From contig NC_134398.1 of assembly GCF_050003625.1 (NCBI RefSeq), positions 86,553,983-86,617,982 on the forward strand: a stretch of DNA of 64,000 bases. The letters run 5' to 3'. The translations under genes were made by a program, and so were the position numbers. The notes below the pieces were generated by a model. That model was not told the origin of the DNA, did no database searches, and worked only from the letters and a program-made list of their open reading frames with translations. Below are positions 1-11,585 of the stretch, in pieces. Positions within the stretch are counted from its first letter, which is position 1; each line of letters begins with the position of its first letter. The DNA is from Haematobia irritans. Taxonomy: Eukaryota; Arthropoda; Insecta; Diptera; Muscidae.

Positions 1-2
1 TC

Positions 3-361
3 TGATTCTAACAAAGTAAAAATTGTGGCCCGGAAGTACCCGGGTCTTGAGAAATAATCTCTAAGGGGTCAATAAAAATTTTGCCAAATCTCAGTCATTT
101 ATGTCTCAATTTGATGATACATACAAATTTTCACAAAATTAAGGTCAAAAATTAAAATTTGCTGTTATATCTAATAAACTTTAGAAGATATTTACATAAC
201 ATGTGGTTAATAGCACTTGGGATCAGCTTTACAACGACATCAAGTTTGTTCAAATTGAGACATAAATGACAGAGATATAGCAAAATTTTTATAGACCCTT
301 TAGAGGTTATTTCTCAAGACCCGGGTACTTCCGTGCCAATACTTTTACTTTGTTGTAATCA
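3..361. repeat. Palindromic (foldback-like) short element
   Basis: The two ends are inverted repeats of about 125 bp. TGATTCTAACAAAGTAAAAA at the left matches the reverse complement of the right end with a few mismatches, and both arms contain GGAAGTACCCGGGTCTTGAG. Only about 100 bp separates the arms. No coding capacity. It is a non-autonomous inverted-repeat element of unassigned superfamily. Confidence 0.75.
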
Positions 362-880
362 GCACACCAAATTACGTAACATACTTCAAATTTAAGCGAT
401 TTGGTGCCAGTAAAGTGCAGTTGCTCCTATATTTTCTAAAATTAATCAAAATTGAAACTAAAAATGTCAAAATGTCAAAATGTCTTTAGCGCTAAATGAA
501 ATTCAATACCGACAAAATTTAAGAAACATTTACTCATTTGAGAAAGTCAACTTAAGCAAACTATGAAAATATGAACTATTTTCATATTAAATAATGTAAA
601 GAAATAGTACTTTACGCGTTTAGTGGTTGTAAGTCACTAATTTATTCCAAAAAATATTCATCCTTATATACTAAATCTTAAACTAGCTACAATCTAAATA
701 TTCTTAAAAAGTAAAGATAAGTAAATACTTATACAACACTATCTTGTATTCGATATCCCTTAGATACGATTGGTCACGCATATGCAGCAAATTGGTGCGT
801 TATCAGCTACGGCTACACATGTAATGCGTTTTCATTTTATTATGCCATAAACCTTATCTATCCTAAATACACATATCGCA
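362..880. other. AT-rich stretch, no gene seen
   Basis: No convincing reading frame, tRNA-like motif or repeat terminus is visible. It holds only short A/T runs. Confidence 0.5.
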
Positions 881-1855
881 CACGGATGAAAAAGACTGTT
901 TTTCATATGTTTGGCTATAAACATTATATGTTTGGAACACAAATTTTTAAACACAATATTTTTGAGTGCAAGCATATAATGTTCATAAACTAGCATAACA
1001 TGTTTGGGTCATATATGTTAATATGTTAGAACATATTATGTTTGGGACATAAAATGTTTGTAAATATAATATGCTTGGATGCAAACATATATTAATTTAG
1101 AAATAGCCTATAAACATTTATGTGTTTAGTAGCTTGGAGCGCTATTTAACAGGGAGCGATATTGAATTAAGTTGGTGGTTGTTGCTTGTTATTACAAAAT
1201 TAACATTTTATTTTTCCTTGGGAAATTGATCAGCTACTTCTTTGATCCTTACAAACTGTGTGGTCCGCTGTTCGAATCCCCGTCCGGCAAAAGGTAAAAT
1301 TAAAATAAAAAAATCATACAATTGAATAATTTCTTCTACAATGTTTGTATTACAGAAAAAGGTGCTAAGAACTAAAAAATGTCGTGGAAGTGAGAAAGAT
1401 GTGGGGGAATATACAATTAGGCAGAAACAAAATTTTGAGCATTCAGGTCGAAAACCTATGTTGTTAGCACCTATATTACCTGTTTATTTTCATAATTCAT
1501 TATGATTGTAAATATATAAATAAATAAATAAAATTTTGAGCACAATATTGTTTGGTAGAATTTCTTTAAGCATATAATATTTTTGGGTGCAAAATGCTTC
1601 CAAACATATTATATGTTCACATAATAACATATTGTTTTTTGGAAGACAACATTATTGAATTTTGATGCAAAAATACAAAATGTTTGGAACTTAGACTACC
1701 CAAACATATATTGTTTATACCAATATGCTTTCAAAAATATTATATATTGGAAGAGATCAAACATATAAATGTTTGGGCAATACCCAAAAATATATATGCT
1801 TGAAGCAAAATATGTTTGGGAGTATATGTTACAGAAGCGATTTTTTGTGAGCGTG
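881..1855 (+). mobile_element. 975-bp TA-flanked CAC...GTG element, copy 1
   Basis: Starts CACGGATGAAAAAGACTG and ends GATTTTTTGTGAGCGTG, followed by TA. The ends are full of degenerate ATATGTTTGG words. The middle carries the 3' half of a tRNA-like sequence (GTTCGAATCCCCG at about 1271). Three near-identical full copies lie at 8450-9424, 20548-21524 and 49141-50116, all in the other orientation. Longer relatives are at about 3470-7327, 32820-35125 and 35251-37528. Non-autonomous; superfamily not assigned. Confidence 0.75.
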
Positions 1856-1857
1856 TA

Positions 1858-3300
1858 TATATATTCTGGGTCGTGGTGAAATTCTGAGTCGATCTGAGCA
1901 TGTCCGTCTGTTGTTGAAATCACCCTAACTTCCGAACAAAACAAGCTATCGACTTGAAACTTGGCACAAGTACTTGTTATTGGTGTAGGTCGGATGGTAT
2001 TGCAAATGGCCCATATCGGTTCACTTTTACGTATAACCCCCATATAAACGGACCCCCAAATTTGGCTTGCGATTGCTCTAAGAGAAGCAAATTTCATCCG
2101 ATCCGGCTGAAATTTGGTACATGGTGTTAGTATATGGTCTCTAACAACCTTGCAAAAATTGGTCCACATCGGTCCATAAGTACATATAACACCCATATAA
2201 ACCGATCCCCCGATTTGGCTTGCGGAGACTCTAAGAGAAGCAAATTTCATCCGATCCGGCTGAAGTGTTGTACATGGTGTTAGTATATGGTCTCTAACAA
2301 GCGTGCAAAAATTGGTCCACATCGGTCCATAATTATATATAGCCCCCATATAAACCGATCACCAGATTTGACCTCCGGAGCTTCTTGGAAGACCAAAATT
2401 CATCTGATTCAGTTGAAATTTGGTACGTGGTGTTAATATATGGCCTCAAACACCCATGCAAAAATTGGTTGAAATCGGTCAATAATTATATAAAAGCCCC
2501 ATATAAACAGATCCCCAAATTTAACCTCAGGAACCCCTTGGAACAGCAAAATTCACCCGATTAGTTTGAAACTTGGTACGTGATGTTATTATATGGTATC
2601 CACCAACCATGCAGGAATTGGTTCATATCAGTCCATAATTATATATAGCCCCCATATAAACCCCCAGGTTTGACCTCCGGTGCCTTTTGGAGAAGCAAAA
2701 TTCATCCGATCTGGTTGAAATTTGGTACGTGTTGGTAGTATATGATATTTAACATCCATGCCAAAATGGTCCATATCAGTCCATAATCATATATAGCCCC
2801 CCTATATAAACCGATCCCGAGATTTGGTTTTGGAGACTCTTGGAGGAGCAAATTTCATCCGAGTCAGTTGAAATTTGTTATATTGTGCTAGTATATGGCC
2901 GGTAGCAATCATGCGTGACTAGGTCCATATCGGTCTTTAGTTATATATAGCCCTCAGATAAATCGATCCACAATCACACAAAAATTGGTCCATATCAAGT
3001 TCATAATTCTATACAGCCCCCATATAAGCGACCTCCATATTGCAATTCTGGCTCTCTACGTGCCGTGCAAAAGTCCATATCGTTTCGTAATTATTTGTAC
3101 ATAACTTTTTTGTCTAATATATACCACTTATGGACTAACTCACAATTTAGAAAACGATGTTAAGAAGTTTTAAGATATCACAACCCAAGTAATTCGATTG
3201 TGGATGACAGTCTTTCGTAGAAGTTTCTACACAATCCATGGTGGAGGGTACATAAGATTCGGCCTGGCCGAACTTACGGCCGTGTATACTTGTTTTTTTT
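1858..3300 (+). repeat. Mini-me-like element (type 2) with 153-bp units, 5' truncated
   Basis: Begins inside the sequence that surrounds GTCGTGGTGAAATTCTGAGT in the fuller copy at 58216, and ends with GGCCGAACTTACGGCCGTG then CTTGTTTTTTTT. Between lie about six degenerate tandem units of about 153 bp, each containing a CCCCCATATAAACCGATCCC-like phrase and a CATCCGATCCGG-like phrase. The long frame at 1696-2349 is only these repeats read in one frame. The resemblance to mini-me/DINE-type elements is inference. Confidence 0.6.
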
Positions 3301-3581
3301 TCAACTTTACCTTTTGCCGGACGGGGATTCGAACAGCGAACCACACAGTTTGTAAGCCAGCACACTAACCACTGGGCTATGTAGCTGTTATGGTCATCAA
3401 GTTTCTACACAATCCATGGTGGAGGGTACATAAGATTCGGCCTGGCCGAACTTACGGCCGTGTATACTTGTTTTTTTTTTTTCAACTTTACCTTTTGCCG
3501 GACGGGGATTAGAAAAGCGGACCACACAGTTTGTAAGCCAGCACACTAACCACTGGGCTACGTAGCTGTTGTGGTCATCAA
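3223..3581. repeat. 178-bp tandem duplication joining mini-me end to tRNA-like head
   Basis: GTTTCTACACAATCCATGGT recurs at 3223 and 3401, giving two units of about 178-180 bp that are almost identical. Each unit consists of the last about 80 bp of the type 2 mini-me element followed by a minus-strand tRNA-like segment (about 3301-3388 and 3479-3567). The junction of two unrelated repeats was therefore duplicated as one block. Confidence 0.8.
3479..3567 (-). repeat. tRNA-like (pol III box A/B) segment
   Basis: Read on the minus strand it has AGCCCAGTGGTTAGTGTG (box A-like), an anticodon-like region CTTACAAA and a box B-like block close to GGTTCGAATCCCCGTCC. Here the T loop carries an A/T change at one position, while the copy at 3301-3388 keeps the canonical form. 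The acceptor stem does not pair, so this is a SINE-type head, not a tRNA gene. Confidence 0.6.
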
Positions 3582-3689
3582 GAGATAATTATAGTTATAA
3601 GTTATATTTATATAGCATAGCTTGCGGCGCCCACGAGCCGATGCAAACATAACATTGTTTAACAACATAACATTGTTAAACATACATTT

Positions 3690-3768
3690 GTTGGCAGCGT
3701 GGAGCAGTGGTTGGTCGTCCGCCTTGCGTGACAGGGGTCTTGGGTTCGATCCCTGCTTCGACCAACAC
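3690..3768 (+). repeat. Second type of tRNA-like segment, plus strand
   Basis: Contains GTGGAGCAGTGGTTGGTCG and then GGGTTCGATCCCTGCTTCG, good box A and box B matches at tRNA spacing, but no full cloverleaf. Homologous segments occur at 33208-33285 (+), 11385-11462 (-) and 36036-36113 (-), always diverging from a nearby tRNA-like segment of the first type inside the same larger element. Confidence 0.6.
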
Positions 3769-4650
3769 CATTTTTTTTTAAATATATTTTTTAACATATA
3801 TTCCAGATTCGTTCGGAAGTTCCCAAAAAGGTGTTCAGCATTACATACTATTATATTAAATTTTTACTACGAAATTTTAAAGTGTGTTTTATAAAAGACT
3901 TAAAGCCAGAAAAGAAAAATGCTTGATGTAAACGAAATGGACTGAGTTCAAATCAAAAACTATTTTTTTTTATTGCAAAAATAAAAATTGTGTAACAAAT
4001 AAAGGTTTTTGTATACAAGTTTAAAATTTTCGAAGAAATTCAAAAACTCTTACAAAAGAAGAACGTGAAGTCGAGTATATATAAATATTTTCCCATCGAA
4101 TCCTAAGGTTAACGATAACCATTCAAAAGCACATTATATTTAAATTCTAAACAGTAATTTTATAACAGCACATAAATTTATTTTGGTGTGAACAATTGTT
4201 TGCTAGCATGTAAACCATTAATTTAGAAATACAAATAAATATGAATTTTTATTAACGAATAATTTTGTACTTAATTTAATTCTTAAGGCCGGTGTAAATT
4301 GGTATTATAGCGTTAAAATGGCCATGTTTACCCTTTTACTTTTCTTTAATAATTTCTTTTAAAGAAAATAAACTTATTCAATTGTTGCTTTGGATCTTTC
4401 CCCACCATGTTATAATACAATTTACCGGAAAAAGTTGTAATGTTATTCTGGTTTTGCCGCTAAAATGAGAAATAATTTTAGCGGCAAAACTCGAACTCAA
4501 TGCCCGCTTGTATTTTCGAAAAAAATCCGTCAACTCCTCTTGGACTACTCATTAATAAAGAGGAACTAATCTTTGTTTTTATAGATCTTACTGTTTAATT
4601 TTTCACTGTTTCGCCCTGTTTTCATTTTACTTTCCCAACTCTAAAGAATG

Positions 4651-5251
4651 CACTGAAAAAATATTGTCGTGAGGCCAAAGAGTTCATGTCCTTTCAATAA
4701 GAATACAACTTTTGCTTAGCATTTCTGTAATATAAAGTTTTTTCCATGTTCAAAGGTCGATACTTTCAATGAAGTCGTGTTGTCGTTATAATTGAGTGAT
4801 TTGGCTTAAAAATGGGTATCATAACATGAAAGAACAAATTTTTGGACTAAGGTCAACTTGACTTTAATAATTCAGAAAAATTCTTTAAAATTAATGAAAC
4901 TGTCTTTAAATTTATTGCATTTTTGCATCTTGACTACAAGGCAAAAATCATTAAAAAATAGGATATGCTTTTCAATACTTTATTTTAAAGACATTTTTTA
5001 CTTGAAACATAGCATAATTTCTACTGGAAGTCTTGTTTTTAACGGACATTTTATAGCATATGAAAAAAAGCTGAAAAAGCGAAAAATTGAAATGTGCTTC
5101 GTAGAGTCAATGCACAAAACCCCATTTAAAAGAGAATTGTGTCTTAAAAGCATCCTTACTTGTATTCTCCGCTTCTTTGGTTCGGAATCAATACCAAAAT
5201 TGTTAAAGTGGAGACACAATCTTTGGAACCGGACATGCCTTTTGTTCAGTG
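4651..5251 (+). mobile_element. CACTG-ended element, copy 1
   Basis: Starts CACTGAAAAAATATTGTCG and ends with GTTCAGTG followed by TA. The insertion site is seen by comparison with 33925-33950, where the flanking sequence is uninterrupted. Relatives are at 50648-54371, 54850-57265, 61583-62210 and 62347-62925. The open frames inside lack recognisable motifs, so I treat it as non-coding. Confidence 0.7.
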
Positions 5252-5366
5252 TATAGTGCCCTTTCGTTAGGTTTTATGAAGATCCCTTTAATTACCTTCG
5301 TTTGAATATTTTGACTTACTCGTCCTACGTTCCGATAATGCGAAAATGATAAACAAAACTCATGCT

Positions 5367-6824
5367 CTTTTTATACCCTGCCCCACACTGTGGAACAGGG
5401 TATTATAAGTTAGTGCATATGTTTGCAACACCCAGAAGGAGACGAGATAGACACATGGTGTCTTTGGCAAAAATGCTCAGGGTGGGCTCCTGAGTCGATA
5501 TAAAGCGATGTCCGTCTGTCCGTGAACACATTTTTGTAATCAAAGTCTAGGTCGCAGTTTTAGTCCAATCGACTTCAAATTTGGCACAAGTATGTGTTTT
5601 GGCTCAGGATAGATCCCTATTGATTTTGGAACAAATCGGTTCAGATTTAGATATATCTCCCATATATATCTTTCGCCCAATATGGACTAATACGGTCCCA
5701 GAAGCCAGAGTTTTATCCCAATTTGGTTGAAATTTTGCACAGGGAGTTGAATTAGCATTGTAGCTATGCGTGCCAAATTTGGTTGAAATCGGTTCAGATT
5801 TAGATATAGCTCCCATATATAGCTTTCGCCCGATTTACACTCATATGACCACAGAGGCCAATTTTTAACTCCGATTTAGTTGAAATTTTGCACAGGGAGT
5901 AGAATTAGCATTGTTTCTATGCGTGCCAAATTTGGTTGAAATCGGTTTAGACTTAGATATAGCTCCCATATATAGCTTTCGCCCGATTTACACTCATATG
6001 ACCACAAAGGCCAATTTTTAACTCCGATTTAGTTGAAATTTTGCACAGGGAGTAGAATTAGCATTGTTGCTATGCGTGCCAAATTTGGTTGAAATCGGTT
6101 CAGATTTAGATATAGCTCCCATATATATGTTTTTCTGATTTCGACAAAAATGGTCAAAATATCAACATTTTCCTTGTAAAATCGCCACTGCTTAGTCGAA
6201 AAGTTGTAAAAATGACTCTAATTTTCATAAACTTCTAATACATATATATCGAGCGATAAATCATAAATAAACTTTTTCGAAGTTTCCTTAAAATTGCTTC
6301 AGATTTCAACGTTTCCCATATTTTTTTACTAACATTGTGTTCCACCCTAGTGCATTAGCCGACTTAAATTTTGAGTCTATAGATTTTGTAGAAGTCTATC
6401 AAATTCTGCCTAAATCGAGTGATATTTAAATGTATGTATTTGGGACAAACCTTTATATATAGCACCCAACACATTTGACGGATGTGATATGGTATCGAAA
6501 ATTTAGATCTACAAAGTGGTGCATGGTATAATATAGTCGGCCCCGCCCGACTTTAGACTTTCCTTACTTGTTTTTTACTAACATTGTGTTCCACCCTAGT
6601 GCATTCGCCGACTTAAATTTTGAGTCTATAGATTTTGTAGAAGTCTATCAAATTCTGTCCAAATCGAGTGATATTTAAATGTATGTATTTGGGACAAACC
6701 CTTATATATAGCACCCAACACATTTGACGGATGTGATATGGTATCGAAAATTTAGATCTACAAAGTTGTGCAGGGTATAATATAGTCGGCCCCGCCCGAC
6801 TTTAGACTTTCCTTACTTGTTTTC
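5367..6824 (+). repeat. Mini-me-like element (type 1) with 153-bp units and duplicated 3' end
   Basis: Starts TTTTTATACCCTGCCCCAC, contains GATGTCCGTCTGTCCGTG, and ends GACTTTCCTTACTTGTTTT. Three internal units recur every 153 bp (GTTGAAATTTTGCAC at 5726, 5879 and 6032). The last 249 bp are tandemly duplicated (6328-6576 and 6577-6824). A reverse copy lies at 18747-19319. No coding capacity. Confidence 0.65.
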
Positions 6825-7329
6825 AAATATATTTTATCTTGGTTCCGAATGAATTTTCTCTCCGAATACTCATTTTAATATTTTACTTAAGCATATACAA
6901 TTGTTGGCGAAGTCTTATATCACAACATATATATGTTTACTCATAATATGTAAATTTATACTTGCTTATATTCACACGTAATATTTTTCCTATATTTAAT
7001 GAAATTTTCTTTGTGTATATATATATTTGTAATGCGCCAATTGGTTACTTTCATTATTTTACTTCCAGCATACACTTTGTCTCTCTTTGTAAACACATAT
7101 ATGTTTATGGGCTATTTCTAAATTAATATATGTTTGAATCCAAGCATATTATATTTACAAACATTTTATATCCCAACATAAACATATTAACATATATGTC
7201 CCAAACATATTATGCTAGTTTATGAACATTATATGTTTGCACTCAAATATATTGTGTTTAAAAATTTGAGTTCCAAACATATAATGTTTATACCCAAACA
7301 TATGAAAAACAGTCTTTTTCGTCCGTGTA

Positions 7330-7578
7330 TAGTGGAAGTGCCTTAATTACAAAACTACAAAATTTGCACAGTTTCTTAAAGTCTCCTTTGGGAAGCAAAT
7401 TAAACCGTGCATTGTATGATTTCCATCTGTATTCGTATTTCACATAGGGCTTTGCCCAAATAAATTTGACAAGCATACTTTTCCTCTATTGGTTAAGCTA
7501 CACTTGTAGTTAAGTCTATGCATGGTTTTAAGATGAAATCAAAAAAAAACAATAATGGTTTTTTATTCTTATTAAATA
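7330..7578. other. Intervening sequence with a dispersed repeat piece
   Basis: No gene seen. About 7445-7560 (GGGCTTTGCCCAAATAAATT onward) is a copy of the block duplicated at 47850-48008 and 48278-48430. Confidence 0.5.
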
Positions 7579-8447
7579 CGAGGGCGGTTCGGAAACTTCT
7601 TAACTATCAATGAAAGAGAATAGTTAATTTTTCATAAATATTTTTTATTTGTCAATATAATCTCCTGAAACTTCAATACACTTAGTCCAACGCTTTTCTA
7701 GCAATTCTATCCCTTGATTAAAATAGTTATCCTCAAGGTCTTCAAAATAGGGGTTTACGACTGTAATTACATCTTCATTTGAGGTAAAACGCTTGCCAGC
7801 AAGGATTTTTTAGACTTGGGAACAAATAAAAGTCACTGGGAGCTAAATCAGGAGAATAAGGTGGGTGGTCAAGTAACTCGTACTTTAATTCGTCGATTTT
7901 AGCCATTGTTAAAACACTCTTGTGCGCTGGTGCGTTGTATTGATGAAAAATTATTTTTTTGTGTTGTAAGCCAGGACGTTTTTCTCGAATCTGTACATTT
8001 AATTGATCCAAAAGGTTGCAATAGTACTCTGAATTTATTGTTTTACCCTTTTGCAGATAGTCAACAAATAAAATACCTTTGAAGTCCCAAAAAACCGTTG
8101 CCATAACCTTATCAGCCGATTGAATTGTGTTTGCCTTCTTTGGGGCACTTCCTCCAGCTTCAGTCCATTGTTTGGAATGTTTTTTTCTTGTCTCTGGATC
8201 CATGTCTCATAACGACGCTTAAAATCCATTTTATTTCGCTTAAAACGATCCAAACAAGCTTGGGAAATGTTCATTCTTATGAGGTTTTGATCGACTGTTA
8301 ACAAATGCTGCACCCATCTTGCAGAAAGCTTTTTCATCTGTAGTTCTTAATGCAAAATTAAATGGACTCGATCATTTGAAATGCCCATGATATTAGCAAT
8401 TTCACGTACTTTTATTCGTCGATCATTTAATACCATTTCTGCCCTCG
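7579..8447 (-). mobile_element. Mariner element with deleted 5' coding part
   Basis: Flanked by TA (7577-7578 and 8448-8449). The ends match as inverted repeats only over a short distance (CGAGGGCGG / GCCCTCG). At 869 bp it is shorter than typical mariners of about 1.3 kb, so the transposase N-terminus is missing. The right-hand TA is also the TA next to the CAC...GTG element at 8450, so one of them inserted into the target duplication of the other. Confidence 0.8.
7775..8337 (-). pseudogene. Mariner transposase remnant (DD34D type), frameshifted
   Basis: Two overlapping minus-strand frames together resemble the central and C-terminal catalytic domain of mariner transposase. The upstream frame has KKLSARWVQHLLTVDQN; the downstream frame has KVMATVFWD and ends with YSPDLAPSDFYLFPSL, whose Asp is the third catalytic residue. 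Where mariner transposases have Asp in the DETW and HQDNAPAH motifs, this copy reads YETW and HQYNAPAH, so both of the first two catalytic Asp are Tyr. A frameshift separates the frames near 8200, and the helix-turn-helix N-terminus is absent. It cannot be active. Confidence 0.85.
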
Positions 8448-8449
8448 TA

Positions 8450-9424
8450 CACGCTCACAAAAAATCGCTTCTGTAACATATACTCCCAAACATATTTTGC
8501 TTCAAGCATATACATTTTTGGGTATTGCCCAAACATTTATATGTTTGATCTCTTCGAATATATAATATGTTTGAAAGCATATTAGTCTAAACAATATATG
8601 TTTGGGTAGTCTAAGTTCCAAACATTTTGTATTTTTGCATCCAAATTCAATAATGTTGTCTTCCAAAAAACAATATGTTATTATGTGAACATATAATATG
8701 TTTGGAAGCATTTTGCACACAAAAATATTATATGCTTAAAAAAAATTCTCCCAAACAATATTGTGCTCAAAATTTTATTTATTTATTTATATATTTACAA
8801 TCATAATGAATTATGAAAATAAACAGGTAATATAGGTGCTAACAACATAGGTTTTCGACCTGAATGCTCAAAATTTTGTTTCTGCCCAATTGTATATTCC
8901 CCCACATCTTTCTCACTTCCACGAGCTTTTTTAGTTCTTAGCACCTTTTTCTGTAATACAAACATTGTAGAAGAAATTATTCAATTGTATGATTTTTTTA
9001 TTTTAATTTTACCCTTTGCCGGACGGGGATTCGAACAGCGACCACACAGTTTGTAAGGATCAAAGAAGTAGCTGATCAATTGCCCAAGGAAAAATAAAAT
9101 GTTAATTTTGTAATAACAAGCAACAACCACCAACTTAATTCAATATCGCTCCCTGTTAAATAGCGCTCCAAGCTACTAAACACATATATGTTTATAGGCT
9201 ATTTCTAAATTAATATATGTTCGCATCCAAACATATTATATTTACAAACATTTTATGTCCCAAACATAATATGTTCTAACATATTAACATATATGTCCCA
9301 AACATGTTATGCTAGTTTATGAACATTATATGCTTGCACTCAAAAATATTGTGTTTAAAAATTTGTGTTCCAAACATATAATGTTTATATCCAAACATAT
9401 GAAAAACAGTCTTTTTCATCCGTG
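8450..9424 (-). mobile_element. 975-bp CAC...GTG element, copy 2
   Basis: Starts CACGCTCACAAAAAATCGC and ends TTTTTCATCCGTG, with TA on both sides. Same organisation as the other copies, with a truncated tRNA-like block at about 9010-9060 on the minus strand. The left TA is shared with the mariner at 7579-8447. Confidence 0.8.
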
Positions 9425-9439
9425 TATTTATTAAATCTT

Positions 9440-9912
9440 GGACTCCTCAAGAATCGTGTATTTAAATTAATTTTTACTTGAAGATTAGTTTTTTTTCTTG
9501 AATAGAATAACTTCTACAGCGATTGTGGACACATTAACTGTGACTGTGTAGCGAAAAGTAATACCAAATTGCATTTCAAAAAAAAAATTGTAACATATTA
9601 ATTGATAATGCCAATAAAATAAAATACTGTTGTGCTAAGTTTTATAATACATAATTAATATTGCAAAATTACGTCATTACGCTGTGGAGTAGAGTATAGA
9701 GTGTTGGATTACAAAATAACAGGTCTAAGTTCGATTCTTCCTGGTTTCTTAGAGATTTTCAAAGTACAAATTGTACCATAAATATAAACATATGGAGAGA
9801 GAGGGGTAGAAAAAAACCGAGAATGCGAGACTAACTTTTAAGAGAGAATAAAATTTAGAAATAGATATGAGAACAGAAACACGCTCGCTCGTTTTGAGTA
9901 TATTTATGCTAA
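9440..9912 (+). repeat. Dispersed repeat with tRNA-like segment
   Basis: Shares CTACAGCGATTGTGG, TTAATTGATAA and TATTGCAAAATTA phrases in order with 10900-11130. At 9677-9752 there is a tRNA-like stretch with AAGTTCGATTCTTCC as box B. The final block (AGAGAGAATAAAAT...CTCGCTC, 9836-9912) recurs at 11593-11668. Probably a SINE-type repeat; boundaries are uncertain. Confidence 0.4.
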
Positions 9913-10290
9913 AGCCAGTGTTGTCAGATTAGGGGGTTTTCCCAAAACTTGGGATTTTTTTCTCGTGGTTAGGGATATTTTTTGACTTTGGGGATTTGGC
10001 TGGGGATAAAGCCGTGGTATGGGGATTTTTCTGGGGATATTCGTCACAAAAATTTCCAAAATATCCAAAAAAATATAATATTTAAAAAAAAAAAAAAGAA
10101 CTGTGTCATGTATCCAAAAATCCCAAACTCTTTTTCCGCTAAAAAATATAACAAATTAAATCACATCATTTGGCATAGAAATCATTCATTTCCGTTAAAA
10201 TTTAGATTTTTTATGAAATTTTTACATTTTTTTTTTGAGTTTGCCCAAAAATGGTCTTTTTCGAATAAAACTGCATGTGAATGTAGAAAA
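9913..10290 (+). repeat. GGGGATTT-rich element, copy 1
   Basis: Runs of GGGGATTT-like words follow a CAGTGTTGTCAGATTAGGGG start. The same sequence in reverse (CCCCAAAT-rich) interrupts the gag region at 21765-22217, ending CTGCACTGCAC. Right boundary not resolved. No coding capacity. Confidence 0.5.
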
Positions 10291-10834
10291 TCTTAAAAAC
10301 TCTTATAAAATGTATATATTTTTATAATGCTTTAATATTTTCTTTTATTCTAAGATATAAAGATCTAATATCCGTTAATATTTGGAATTTTTGCAAAAAT
10401 TTTAAGAAAATAGACCAAAAACTGAAATAAAACGGAAATTTCACAAAAATTACACCTAAGGTTAACAGAAAATCATATATTTTATTTTTTCCATTAGAAC
10501 TACGCATGCTTTAATAATCAAATTCATTTTGATGTATAAAACTTTTCTTTCTGACAAATTCTATACATTTTATGGTAAATTTGATTTTACTCAAAAACGG
10601 GATTTTTATTAAAATTTTTACCAAACAATGAAAGATATGGTACTAAAGCCAATTTAATTACATTTTAGTTCATGGAATTATTATGTTTTGAGAAAGTTTT
10701 CTTGACTTGAATAATTTTTGTGTACATTACCTAAACGAACCTAAAAATCGGGAGGAACTTGTAGTATTATCTGGAATTTAAAAATAATAACTTACCTGTG
10801 TAGACCAAAAGTGATTCCTTTTATTAATACCAGT
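10291..10834. other. AT-rich stretch, no gene seen
   Basis: A/T-rich with no motif, terminal repeat or splice-bounded frame that I can support. Confidence 0.4.
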
Positions 10835-11130
10835 AATTAAAATCATATATTGAGGTCCGAGATCGAATCCTGCTGAGACTCTTTATTTTTAAATTCAAGT
10901 TTGTTTTATTCTTCTTAAATTTTAATTCATTAAATTTTTCTTGAAATTTAGCTTTTTCTTGACATTTTTTTTTTTAATATAATAACCTCTACAGCGATTG
11001 TGGGCACCGTTAATAGTAGCGAATATTACATTTCAGAAAAAATTGCAACACATTAATTGATAACGCCAATAAAACATATCTTTGTTTTCTTAAGATGTAT
11101 AGTACATCATTTATATTGCAAAATTAGTAT
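10835..11130 (+). repeat. Second copy of the 9.4-9.8 kb dispersed repeat
   Basis: Includes a partial box B (GATCGAATCCTGC near 10861) and the CTACAGCGATTGTGGGC and TTAATTGATAACGCC blocks seen at 9.5-9.7 kb. Confidence 0.4.
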
Positions 11131-11585
11131 AATGAGTTGGACCAAAAACAATTTTTTGTTACAAAATTGTTATTTCTGTAATAAAAAATTAATATTTTAT
11201 CCAAAAGCTCAGTCCATTCTGTTTATATCAAACACTCTTCTTTTTTGACTGTAAATCTTTAATAACCCACATTTCGAAGTTTCATTGTAAAAATGTAATG
11301 TAGTAATATGTAATGTCGAACATCTTTTCGGAATTTTTGGAATATATGTAAAAATAAATTTAAAAAAAATTAAAAAAATTGGTTTTCGATCGGAGCAGGG
11401 ATTGAACCCACGACCCTTTACATGCAAGGAAGACATGCTAACCATTGCTCCACGTGGCCAACTAATATATGTTTCTGTTAAATAATGTTTTGTTTGGATC
11501 GGCTCATGGGCGCAAACTATGCTATACAAATATAAATTATGACGATAATTGTCTATTGATGACAATAATAGCTACGTAGCCCAGG
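11131..11585 (+). repeat. Fragment of the long CAC...GTG element with tRNA-like segment
   Basis: Matches 35830-36170 in the same orientation: the AAAAGCTCAGTCCATT block, the minus-strand tRNA-like segment at 11385-11462 (GCAGGGATTGAACCCACGAC), and the CATGGGCGCAAACTATGC block. The reading frame across it has no protein motif. Confidence 0.55.

Larger units (their letters stand above)
3470..7327 (-). mobile_element. Long CAC...GTG element, copy C, interrupted
   Basis: Its body (3582-4650, 5252-5366, 6825-7327) matches the element at 32820-35125 segment by segment: the divergent tRNA-like pair, the AACGTGAAGTCGAGTATA region, the CTTGGTTCCGAATG block and the terminal part ending CTTTTTCGTCCGTG|TA at 7327. 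It is interrupted by a CACTG element (4651-5251) and by a type 1 mini-me-like element (5367-6824). The left terminus is lost at the mini-me junction near 3300. Confidence 0.6.

Noticed and set aside
1696..2349. 217-residue minus-strand frame
   Set aside because: It spans the border of two repeats and the 153-bp tandem units; repeated phrases such as CTPCTKFQPDRMKFASLR are the repeat read in frame. Similar frames at 5604-5816, 58343-58603 and 59063-59419 are rejected for the same reason.
4858..5256. 132-residue frame on the plus strand
   Set aside because: Lies wholly inside a CACTG element; the equivalent region in other copies has stops and no protein motif is present.
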